Positions 56,301 through 63,131 of a DNA stretch of 64,000 nt are shown in pieces. Each line of letters begins with the position of its first letter. Positions within the stretch are counted from its first letter, which is position 1. Origin of the DNA: Bradyrhizobium commune (lineage in GTDB: Bacteria > Pseudomonadota > Alphaproteobacteria > Rhizobiales > Xanthobacteraceae); the NCBI RefSeq assembly GCF_015624505.1, contig NZ_CP061379.1:6200001-6264000 (forward strand). The letters are read 5' to 3'. Both the position numbers and the translations under genes were made by a program. Under the pieces are notes generated by a model. It was not told where the DNA came from, ran no database searches, and saw only the letters and a program-made list of their open reading frames with translations.

Positions 56301-56631
56301 CAAGCGCGGTCACCTTTGGCCCGACGAAGATGATGCCCTGATCCGCGCAGGCTTTGGCGAACGCTGCGTTCTCGCTCAGAAAGCCGTAGCCGGCGTGCAC
56401 GGCATCGCAGCCGGCGCCCTTGGCCGCCTTTACCACGGCGTCTATGTCGAGATAGGCCCGCGCGCCGCGGCCGGGGATTTCGACCGCCTCGTCGGCAACG
56501 CGCACATGCAGCGACAGCGCGTCGTCCGCAGGATGGATCGCGACCGTCGCGATGCCGGCGTCAGCCGCCGCGCGTGCGATGCGGATGGCGATCTCGCCGC
56601 GATTGGCGATCAGGAGCTTTTTGAACGACAT
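53326..56631 (-). CDS. Single-chain biotin-dependent acyl-CoA carboxylase
   Basis: A 1101-residue multidomain enzyme: biotin carboxylase (1-450; ANRGEIAIRI, GGGGRGMRVV, EANPRLQVEHTVTEE), biotin carrier with the biotinylated lysine at Lys530 in ESMKMEHL, then carboxyltransferase N and C lobes (about 600-1095; GGGGRPGDTDR, LGGAIDADAGDKAARF). In most bacteria these are separate alpha and beta subunits; one-chain enzymes of this layout are known as long-chain acyl-CoA carboxylases. The acyl-CoA used is not fixed by the sequence. GGAGATCGCCGC precedes ATG 56631. The sigma-54 activator gene is 96 bases downstream. Confidence 0.93.
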   Translation of the reverse strand: MSFKKLLIANRGEIAIRIARAAADAGIATVAIHPADDALSLHVRVADEAVEIPGRGARAYLDIDAVVKAAKGAGCDAVHAGYGFLSENAAFAKACADQGIIFVGPKVTALELFGDKVAARQLAKRCGVPIIAGTSGPSSLNEISAFFTSLGASAAIVIKAMAGGGGRGMRVVENASDLAEAYARCQSEAKAAFGFDGVYAERLIRQARHIEVQIIGDRHGAISHLWERECTIQRRHQKLVEVAPSPSLSDTLRGRIIEAAKQLATAASYDNLGTFEFLVDGGADDTFAFIEANPRLQVEHTVTEEVLGLDLVRAQLAVAAGSSLASLSLAQGSIAKPRGYAIQLRVNMETLDETGATHPTGGVLAVFEPPSGPGVRVDSFGYAGYKTSAAFDSLLAKVIVHTPGEAWHDVVAKASRALREFRIDGVVTNIAFLQAVLSHPDFRTNRIATDFIDRNIAKLVEAADGAAKPLYFAAAERSGAHAAEAHVAQAVPEGAVMVAAPLQGTIVTIQVKEGEIVRPGQQLAVIESMKMEHLVMAEQGGRVMKLAAGDGVTLLHGEPIMYLEPLDVAADSTAAEADIDLDHIRPDLAELIARQANTLDANRPASVERRRNTNQRTARENVTQLVDDGSFMEYGSLAIAAQRRRRKLDDLIKNTPADGLVMGVATVNAEKFSPDTARCIVVAYDYTVLAGTQGHMNHKKIDRMLTLAEDWRVPLVFYAEGGGGRPGDTDRLGMTGLDGPSFVQFARLSGLVPVIGVVSGYCFAGNAAMLGCCDVIIATRNASIGMGGPAMIEGGGLGVYHPAEVGPVSFQSPNGVIDILVEDEEEATSVAQKYLSYFQGAVTDWEAADQRLLRRAIPENRLRVYDIRSVIDLVADKDSVLELRRDYGVGMITALIRIEGKPFGLIANNPRHLGGAIDADAGDKAARFLQLCDAFDLPIVSLCDTPGFMVGPEAEKTAIVRHVSRMFVTGASLTVPLFGIVLRKGYGLGAQSMIGGGFHASFFTAAWPTGEFGGMGLEGYVRLGFRKEMEAIADPEERETYYRNKVAELYANGKAVSIASVFEIDNVIDPAETRRWIMAGLRSVPSPPARTGKKRPCIDTW

Positions 56632-56759
56632 GCGGCGATCTCCATGCCCGCGAGGCTTCACGCAGGCGGCAGGTTGGATGATCCTGCATCTTCACTTTAG
56701 CCGTACTCGTCAAGGGAGAGGAAGCGGTTGCAACGACCGGTCCCGCGGGCCGGAATATC

Positions 56760-57422
56760 TCAGTCGGCCGATCGCGCTTCGATGAGGCGAATAATCCGCC
56801 TTACGGCAGACGGGATCGGCGCGACGATCGGTACGGTGAACAGCGGCTGAAGCTCGCGCGCGGCCTCGCCCAGTGGCCCGCCGCCGATGATGACGGCCTG
56901 CGCCCCGTCCCGTGCGATGCAGGCTTCGACTGCGCCGGCGAGGGCGGAGCGCAACTGCGCCGGGTCGCGCATCAGGTCTTGCGGATCGCCTGCAGCAAAG
57001 CGCGTGCCGGTGTAGCGGGAACGCAATCCCAGCGCTTCAGGCAGGGCGTCGATCTTCGCGCCCAGCAACGGCGTCGTGGTCGCAACACCAAAGCGCCGAC
57101 CGTTCTCTACGGCTTCGAGCATCGACGACTCGCCGATGCCGACGGCTGGCAGCATCATGGCCGCCTTGATCCCGGCAAGCCCGGGATCGCCGAACGCTGA
57201 CACGACGATGCCGTCGCAGCAAGCCTGACGCGCCCGCGCGATCTCCTCGACCTCGGACGCAGCCGCCTCCAGCGCATCTGCCGAGACGATCATCGACGGC
57301 GCTCGCGTTGCCGTGGCGCCCTCGATGTCGATGCCATTGCTGGCCGCAGACTTCGCGATGGCGACCATCATCGCGGTGGTCGCCTCGCTGCTGTTTGGAT
57401 TGATCAGGAGAATGCGGGCCAT
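56760..57422 (-). CDS. Asp/Glu/hydantoin racemase-fold protein lacking both catalytic cysteines
   Basis: A 220-residue protein with the two-lobed racemase fold (ILLINPNSSEATTAMM, SMLEAVENGRRFGVATTTPLLG). Each lobe normally supplies a cysteine; here the first position is Ala76 (VVSAFGDPGL where racemases have ACFGDPGL) and the second Gly181 (VIIGGGPLGE where they have GCAG). Two cysteines at 68-69 lie elsewhere. A racemase mechanism is therefore unlikely; a binding, isomerase-like or decarboxylase-like function is possible. The start is one base after the GntR gene stop, so the two are one operon. Confidence 0.85.
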   Translation of the reverse strand: MARILLINPNSSEATTAMMVAIAKSAASNGIDIEGATATRAPSMIVSADALEAAASEVEEIARARQACCDGIVVSAFGDPGLAGIKAAMMLPAVGIGESSMLEAVENGRRFGVATTTPLLGAKIDALPEALGLRSRYTGTRFAAGDPQDLMRDPAQLRSALAGAVEACIARDGAQAVIIGGGPLGEAARELQPLFTVPIVAPIPSAVRRIIRLIEARSAD

Positions 57423-57423
57423 G

Positions 57424-58194
57424 CTATCCGCCGGCCCGCGCCCGCGCGCCGATCTCCTGGAAGATCGCGGTGAGCTCGTCGACTTCGTCCTCGCCTTCCC
57501 GCGGCCTGATCCGCTGCTCCATCTCCTCGATGTGATGGCGCATGGCATGAATGGCGCCGGCCTTGTCACGGGCGAGGATCAGCGCGCCGATATCGGGATG
57601 TGCGTCGGGCGAGCAATCCGGCTCGCCCGGCTGCTCGAAGGTCGCGATCGCCAGCGACGTCCGCAGCATCAGCTCGCGCGACATGTCGAGCAGCACCTGA
57701 TTGCCGGCGAGCTTGGCGACCAGGATATGGAATTCGGCCGTGAGCGACAGCGAGGCCCAGCGATCGTTGCGGTCGTGGCGCGCCTCGAGCTCCATATGCG
57801 CCTTCAGCTCGGCCTTGCCGGATTTGTCCAGCCGATCGATCGCCGCCGCCACCGTGGCCGTCTCGATGATGCGGCGCGCGGCAAAGATATCCTGGGCTTC
57901 CTCCCAAGTCGGACGGTAGACGAACGCACCCCGGTTCGGGATCTGCATCACCACCTTGCGCGAGGCGAGATGGGACAGCGCCTGGCGGATGTGAATCCGC
58001 GTGGTGCCGAACGCGGCCGCGAGTTTGTCCTCGCCGAGCTTGGCACCGGGCTTGAGCCGCTTCTGGCTGATCGCGGTCAAGATGCCCTGGACCACCGCAT
58101 CGTCGTCGATGCTGCGCGGATCGACAGCCTCGGGCTCGCTGCGTTTCGGCTCAGGGCGCTTCGTCTTGCGTTTGAGGGGACGGCTTCGCTTCAT
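57424..58194 (-). CDS. GntR-family regulator (FadR/FCD subfamily)
   Basis: A 256-residue regulator with a basic N-terminal extension (KRKTKRPEPKR), winged helix-turn-helix (about 33-100, EDKLAAAFGTTRIHIRQALSHL), and an all-helical FCD ligand-binding domain (about 105-240), which often holds a metal and an organic acid. It is divergent from the ABC transporter operon. The 14-bp palindrome at 58281 in the shared spacer is the best operator candidate, so it probably controls both the transporter and the racemase-like gene. Confidence 0.93.
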   Translation of the reverse strand: MKRSRPLKRKTKRPEPKRSEPEAVDPRSIDDDAVVQGILTAISQKRLKPGAKLGEDKLAAAFGTTRIHIRQALSHLASRKVVMQIPNRGAFVYRPTWEEAQDIFAARRIIETATVAAAIDRLDKSGKAELKAHMELEARHDRNDRWASLSLTAEFHILVAKLAGNQVLLDMSRELMLRTSLAIATFEQPGEPDCSPDAHPDIGALILARDKAGAIHAMRHHIEEMEQRIRPREGEDEVDELTAIFQEIGARARAGG

Positions 58195-58280
58195 GTCCTG
58201 CTTTTACAGGATTCCAAGATGTTGCCGGAGCTCATTTTTTGCACAAACCAACCACCATACTGTTTACAATATAGACGATA

Positions 58281-58294
58281 AATTGGCGCCAATT
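58281..58294. promoter_or_regulatory. 14-bp perfect palindrome, candidate GntR operator
   Basis: AATTGGCGCCAATT, fully self-complementary, in the AT-rich middle of the 201-base divergent spacer. It lies 56 bases upstream of the sigma-54 promoter start and 87 bases upstream of the GntR start codon, a position from which a bound regulator could affect both sides. Confidence 0.55.
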
Positions 58295-58349
58295 CTGGGC
58301 GCCTAAAAAATAACACAGCGACCGCAGAGTCTTAGCCAACCGGCCGCGC

Positions 58350-58365
58350 TGGCACGGCGATTGCT
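58350..58365 (+). promoter_or_regulatory. Sigma-54 (-24/-12) promoter of the ABC operon
   Basis: TGGCACG, four bases, TTGCT: an exact match to the long form of the -24/-12 consensus (GG at 58351-58352, GC at 58363-58364). It is 31 bases before the ATP-binding protein ATG, giving a short leader. Control by RpoN, and hence by nitrogen or carbon status, is expected. Confidence 0.8.
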
Positions 58366-58395
58366 AACTCTCCCTGGCTCAGGACAACGCGACCG

Positions 58396-59520
58396 ATGGA
58401 GCTGGCGTTGAGTGACGTGCGCGGATATTCGCTCGATCTGAAGGGCATCGGCCACGCCTTTGGCGCAACGGTGGCGCTGGACGAGATCAATCTCGCTGTT
58501 GCCGGCGGCGAGCTCATCGCGCTGCTTGGTCCGTCCGGCTGCGGCAAGACCACGATGCTCCAGATCATCGCGGGCTTCCTGCGTCCGTCCAAAGGCGAGG
58601 TCCGCTTCGACGGCGCCCGGGTCGAGCACATCCCCGCGAACCGCCGCCGCATCGGCATGGTGTTCCAGAACTATGCGCTGTTTCCGCATCTCACCGTATT
58701 CGAGAACGTCGCCTATGGCTTGAGGGCGCGCAAGACGCCAAAGGCCGAGGTCGCGGCAAAGGTCGAGCAGATGCTTGGCCTCGCCCAGATGGCAGCGTAT
58801 GCGCGACGACTTCCGGGAGAACTGTCCGGCGGACAGCAGCAGCGCGTGGCGCTGGCGCGCGCACTCGCGATCGATCCGGGCCTCGTGCTGCTCGACGAGC
58901 CGTTTTCCGCGCTCGACAAGAATCTGCGTCTCGACATGCAGATCGAGATCAAGAGCCTGCTGAAGACCTTTGGCGTCACCTCCATCATCGTCACGCACGA
59001 CCAGGAGGAGGCGCTGTCGATGGCCGACCGCATCGTCGTGCTCAACAAGGGCCGCATCGAGCAGATCGACAGCCCGGACGCGCTCTACGATCGCCCCGCA
59101 AGCCTCTTCATCTCGAGCTTCATCGGCCACACCAATCTGCTGCGCGGGACCGTGACCGAAGCGGACCGCGTGGTGCTGGACGCTGGACCCGAGATCGACC
59201 TTGGACGCTCCGTGCAGCGGTGGCGCGGCACGCCGGTGACGATCTCGGTGCGGCCGGAGAACATCGCGTTCGGCGCCGCAGGGCAGCCGGGCGCAATCCC
59301 CGTCACCATCCGCGCCACCGTGCCGCTCGGCGCCGTCAGCGTCACCGAAGGCGTCACCGCCAGCGGTGAGGCCGTGAAGATCAGCCAGGCCCGCGCCGCC
59401 GGCATCGCGAAGGCGCAGGCAGGAGACACGGCCTGGCTCGCAATCACCGACACCTCGCGCGTCAGCGTTTTCAGCACGCCGGTCGACGATCTTTCAAATC
59501 ATCAGCACAGGAGTATCTGA
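58396..59520 (+). CDS. ABC transporter ATP-binding protein (PotA/spermidine-putrescine type)
   Basis: A 374-residue ATPase with Walker A GPSGCGKTT (about residue 48), Q-loop VFQNYALFPHLTV, signature LSGGQQQRVALARAL, Walker B LLDEPFSALD, and the switch histidine in VTHDQEEA. The C-terminal TOBE domain (about 280-365) contains SVRPENIAFG. This is the CUT1/PotA class. It is the first of five same-strand genes and follows a sigma-54 promoter. The gap to the binding protein gene is one base. Confidence 0.94.
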   Translation: MELALSDVRGYSLDLKGIGHAFGATVALDEINLAVAGGELIALLGPSGCGKTTMLQIIAGFLRPSKGEVRFDGARVEHIPANRRRIGMVFQNYALFPHLTVFENVAYGLRARKTPKAEVAAKVEQMLGLAQMAAYARRLPGELSGGQQQRVALARALAIDPGLVLLDEPFSALDKNLRLDMQIEIKSLLKTFGVTSIIVTHDQEEALSMADRIVVLNKGRIEQIDSPDALYDRPASLFISSFIGHTNLLRGTVTEADRVVLDAGPEIDLGRSVQRWRGTPVTISVRPENIAFGAAGQPGAIPVTIRATVPLGAVSVTEGVTASGEAVKISQARAAGIAKAQAGDTAWLAITDTSRVSVFSTPVDDLSNHQHRSI

Positions 59521-59521
59521 C

Positions 59522-60571
59522 ATGAGCCTATCCCGGAGATCGCTGCTCACCACCGGTTCAGCCGCAATTGCTGCGGCAGGCCTGGGGTGGCCGACATCAT
59601 CGCGCGCGGCGTCCTCGATCGTGGCGACGACCTATCCCGGCAGCTTTGACGAGGCCTTCCGTTCGGTGGTCGGACCCGCCTTCAAGAAGGCGAGCGATGC
59701 CAGCGTCACCTTCACGCCGCTGCTCGGCGTCGACCAGATCGGCAAGATCCAGGCCTCGCGCAACGCGCCGCCCTTCGACGTGGTGCTGTTCGACGAGGGG
59801 CCGCTGATCCCGGCGATCGCGAGCGGTGTGCTGGAAAAATTCCCGGCCGAGCAATCGAAATCCTATGCCGACATTCCGAGCGCGTTTCGCCATCCCGACG
59901 GGTACGCGCCGGTGATCACCTGTCAGTTGATCGGCATCGCCTACAACCCGAAGAAGATCACGACCCCGCCGACTTCGTGGGAGGATCTGTGGAAGCCGGA
60001 ATACAAGGGCCGCGTCGGCATCACCGGGCTCGGCTCGAGCCTCGGCACCGCCTTCATGGTCGAGATCGCGAAACTCAACGGCGGCTCCGAGACCAACATC
60101 GAGCCGGCCTTCGAAGCCATCAAGAAGCTGCTGCCGAATGTCGGCGCGATCGCGGCTTCGCCCGGCGCACTGGCGGCGCTGTTCCAGCAGGGTGAGATCG
60201 ATATTGCCTTCAACTTCTGGAACAACGTGGCGCTGCTCGCCGCCAAGGGCGTCGATATCGCCTTCGCCAAGCCGAAGTCCGGCGCCGTCGTGATCCGCAC
60301 CAGCGCGCAGATCGTGAAGAACAATCAGGATCCGAAAGCTGTGCTCGACTATCTCGACACTGTGATGTCGGCCGACACGCAGAAGGGCATCGAGGCCTCG
60401 CCCTGGGTGATGATGCCGACCAACGGCAAGGTGGCGCTGACCGGCGCCAACCTCACCGTCGCCAAAAGCGTCGACGACCTCGTCGCCAACAATGTGTTGC
60501 TGGACTGGACCAAATTCCAGGCGATGCGCGGCGAATGGATCACCCGCTTCAGCAAGGAAGTGAAGATCTAG
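59522..60571 (+). CDS. ABC transporter substrate-binding protein (polyamine/PotD-like)
   Basis: A 349-residue exported receptor. The N-terminus SRRSLLTTGSAAIAAAGLG is a twin-arginine-type signal, cleaved near SSRA (about residue 30). The mature part has two lobes with the PotD/iron-binding type features (VATTYPGSFDEAFR, FDVVLFDEGPLIPAIASGVL, PPTSWEDLWKPEYKGRVGI). The ligand is unknown; an amine, ureide or organic acid would fit the neighbours. AGGAG precedes ATG 59522. Confidence 0.92.
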   Translation: MSLSRRSLLTTGSAAIAAAGLGWPTSSRAASSIVATTYPGSFDEAFRSVVGPAFKKASDASVTFTPLLGVDQIGKIQASRNAPPFDVVLFDEGPLIPAIASGVLEKFPAEQSKSYADIPSAFRHPDGYAPVITCQLIGIAYNPKKITTPPTSWEDLWKPEYKGRVGITGLGSSLGTAFMVEIAKLNGGSETNIEPAFEAIKKLLPNVGAIAASPGALAALFQQGEIDIAFNFWNNVALLAAKGVDIAFAKPKSGAVVIRTSAQIVKNNQDPKAVLDYLDTVMSADTQKGIEASPWVMMPTNGKVALTGANLTVAKSVDDLVANNVLLDWTKFQAMRGEWITRFSKEVKI

Positions 60572-60572
60572 G

Positions 60573-61430
60573 ATGACGCCGGCGAGCACGACCGCATCGA
60601 GACAGCTGCTGCCAGTGGTTCCGCTGGCGGCACTGTTCTTCGCAGCCTTCGTGCTGCCGCTGGCCGCGCTCGTCGCAATCAGCCTGTTCCGCACCCCCCA
60701 ATTCGCGGAGCTGTCGCTGGCGCAATATCTGCGCTTCTTCGCGGATCCGTTCAGCATCAAGGTGCTGACGGATACACTGTGGCTCGGCGCCGAAGTTGCG
60801 CTGGCGACGCTGATCCTCGCCTATCCGCTCGCGCTGGTCTATGTCGCGAGCGGTCAGCTCATGCGCACGCTGATCACCTTCCTGATCATGCTGCCGCTGC
60901 TGACCAGCACGGTGGTGCGCACCTTTGCCTGGATCGTCATCCTTGGCCGCGATGGCATCATCAACTCCGCCATGCTGTCGCTCGGGTTGTGGCAGGCGCC
61001 GGCCCGGCTGCTTTACACCTGGGAGGGCACGATGCTGGCGCTGACCCAGATCCAGCTTCCGCTGATGGCGCTGCCGGTCATCAACAGCCTGCTGCGGCTC
61101 GACGGCAATCTGACACGGGCCGCGGAGGGGCTGGGTGCAAGCCGCGCCCGCATCTTCTTCACTATTATCCTGCCTTTGACGCTGCCCGGCGCCATCGCCG
61201 GCTGGTTGCTCGTCTTCGCTGCGGCCGCGACCGCCTTCATCACCCAGACGCTGGTCGGCGGCGGCCGCATCATCCTGATGCCGTCCTATATCTACCAGCA
61301 GGCGGTCGGCGTGCAGGACTGGCCGTTCTCGGCCGCGCTGTCGCTGATCTTCACGCTCGCCGTCACCGGCATCGTCTTTGCCATTGGCGCGCTGTCCCGC
61401 CGCTTCGTGCGAGGCGTCGATGCAGCGTAG
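60573..61430 (+). CDS. ABC transporter permease (PotB-like)
   Basis: A 285-residue inner membrane protein with six hydrophobic helices. The EAA loop, which contacts the ATPase, is AAEGLGASRARIFFTIILPL (about residues 188-207). Start ATG 60573 is one base after the binding protein stop, with AAGGAAG as ribosome binding site. Its 3' end overlaps the next permease start by 11 bases, typical of tight permease pairs. Confidence 0.94.
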   Translation: MTPASTTASRQLLPVVPLAALFFAAFVLPLAALVAISLFRTPQFAELSLAQYLRFFADPFSIKVLTDTLWLGAEVALATLILAYPLALVYVASGQLMRTLITFLIMLPLLTSTVVRTFAWIVILGRDGIINSAMLSLGLWQAPARLLYTWEGTMLALTQIQLPLMALPVINSLLRLDGNLTRAAEGLGASRARIFFTIILPLTLPGAIAGWLLVFAAAATAFITQTLVGGGRIILMPSYIYQQAVGVQDWPFSAALSLIFTLAVTGIVFAIGALSRRFVRGVDAA

Positions 61431-62229
61431 TTTTGTGGATCGCCTCTATTCCGGCGTCGTCGGCACCATCACCGGCTTCGGCATGCTGTTGTTGTTGGCC
61501 CCAACGCTGGTCGTGCTCGTCATTTCCTTCACCGGCGGCATCACGCTGAAATTCCCACCGCCGAGCTGGTCGCTGCGCTGGTATGTCGAGCTCTTGCAAT
61601 CGCAGGAGATCATCGAACCGGCGTTGACGAGCCTGAAGGTCGCCGCTGCCGCGACGCTTCTTTCCGCCGTGCTGGGCGGCGCGGCGGCACTCGGGCTGGC
61701 ACGAAGCAAGCTCAAGATCGCACGCGCATTGGACGCGCTGTTCATGTCGCCGATGGTGCTGCCGGCGATGGCGTTCGGCCTGTCGCTGCTGCTGGTCTTC
61801 AACCTGCTCGGCATCCGCCTGTCGGCGGCGACGCTGGTGCTTGGCCACACCATCATCTGCGTGCCCTTCGTGATCCGGATGGTCGGCGCGTCGGTGCAGC
61901 AGCTCAATCCGGTGCTGGTCACCTGTTCGCTCAGCCTGGGCGCCAGCCGCTGGTACACGTTCCGCCGGGTCACCCTGCCGCTGATCCGTCGCGGCATCGT
62001 CGCCAGCTGCTTTGTTGCGTTCCTGACCTCGTTCGACAACGTTCCGGTGTCGCTGTTCCTGGCCGACGCGCGCACTGAAGTCTTGCCGATCAAGCTCTGG
62101 GCGATCCTCGAAGGCAGCCTCGACGTCCGCGTTGCCGCCGTCTCCGGCGTGATCGTGCTGGTGACGCTGGCCGGCCTCGTCTGCGCGGAAATCTTCGGCG
62201 GCGTCAGCCGCCAGATCGGAAGCCGCTGA
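61420..62229 (+). CDS. ABC transporter permease (PotC-like)
   Basis: A 269-residue second permease with six hydrophobic helices and an EAA-type loop CSLSLGASRWYTFRRVTLPL (about residues 168-187). ATG 61420 is inside the end of the first permease gene; a longer frame upstream is not used because it would overlap even more and lacks a start. Together with the first permease it forms the channel of the importer. Confidence 0.93.
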   Translation: MQRSFVDRLYSGVVGTITGFGMLLLLAPTLVVLVISFTGGITLKFPPPSWSLRWYVELLQSQEIIEPALTSLKVAAAATLLSAVLGGAAALGLARSKLKIARALDALFMSPMVLPAMAFGLSLLLVFNLLGIRLSAATLVLGHTIICVPFVIRMVGASVQQLNPVLVTCSLSLGASRWYTFRRVTLPLIRRGIVASCFVAFLTSFDNVPVSLFLADARTEVLPIKLWAILEGSLDVRVAAVSGVIVLVTLAGLVCAEIFGGVSRQIGSR

Positions 62230-62231
62230 CC

Positions 62232-63131
62232 ATGCCGATCGAACGCGACCTTCGCGGATATGGAAGGGCACGCCCGGACATCATCTGGCCCAACGGGGCG
62301 CGCGTCGCGGTGTCGCTGGTGGTGAATTTCGAGGAGGGTGCCGAGCTCGCCGTCGAGCAGGGCGACGCGGAGACGGAGCGCTATGGCGAAGTCGCCGCGA
62401 CGCTTGCGCCGGGTGTGCGCGATCTCGCGCAGGAGCAGGTGTTCGACTACGGCTTACGCGCGGGCCTGTGGCGTTTCCTCGACGCTTTCACTGACGCCAG
62501 GGTTCGCTCGACCTTCATGATGTGCGGCCGCGCGGTCGAGCGCGTACCGGACCTTGCTCGCACCGTAGTCGAAGCCGGGCATGAGCCCGCGGTGCATGGC
62601 TGGCGTTGGCTATCGCACGCGCTCTATGACGATCGTCAAACCGAGCGCCGCGACATTGAGAAGACCCGCGAAATCATTGCCCGTGCGACCGGCGTCACAC
62701 CGGTCGGCTTCATGTCACGCGGCAGCCAGAGCGCCTGGACGCGCGACCTCCTGACCGAGCTCGGCTTCGGCTACGATAGCAACGCGCTCGATGACGACCT
62801 GCCCTATTGGAGCCGATCGCCGCAGGGATCGATGCTGATCCTGCCTTATGGCTTCGACACCAACGACATGAAGTTTTTCCATCCGAACGGCTTTGTGCAG
62901 CCGGAGGATTTTTCGGGCTATGTCAGCGCGGCGCTCGCGACGCTGGTCGAGGAGGCCGAGCGCGGCCGTTCATCGATGCTGTCGATCGGCTTTCACCTGC
63001 GCATTTGCGGCCGACCCGCGCGGTTCCGCGCCGTGCGGGCCATTCTCGCCGAGCTAGCGCGGCTCGAAGGCCGTGTCTGGGTCGCGACGCGCGCCGACAT
63101 CGCGGCGCATTTTCGCGCGGTCGCGCGCTAG
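62232..63131 (+). CDS. Polysaccharide deacetylase-fold hydrolase, PuuE-like
   Basis: A 299-residue NodB-homology enzyme, closest in pattern to PuuE-type allantoinases. Visible features: N-terminal [28 protein letters not shown] (the aspartate position is changed to Glu-Glu), the HGWRWLSH metal-type histidine motif, and [16 protein letters not shown]. PuuE opens allantoin; here the neighbours (ureide or amine type transporter, racemase-like protein) fit a nitrogen-ring or N-acyl substrate. It follows the second permease after 2 bases. Its stop shares the CTAG palindrome with the convergent chemoreceptor stop. Confidence 0.9.
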   Translation: MPIERDLRGYGRARPDIIWPNGARVAVSLVVNFEEGAELAVEQGDAETERYGEVAATLAPGVRDLAQEQVFDYGLRAGLWRFLDAFTDARVRSTFMMCGRAVERVPDLARTVVEAGHEPAVHGWRWLSHALYDDRQTERRDIEKTREIIARATGVTPVGFMSRGSQSAWTRDLLTELGFGYDSNALDDDLPYWSRSPQGSMLILPYGFDTNDMKFFHPNGFVQPEDFSGYVSAALATLVEEAERGRSSMLSIGFHLRICGRPARFRAVRAILAELARLEGRVWVATRADIAAHFRAVAR

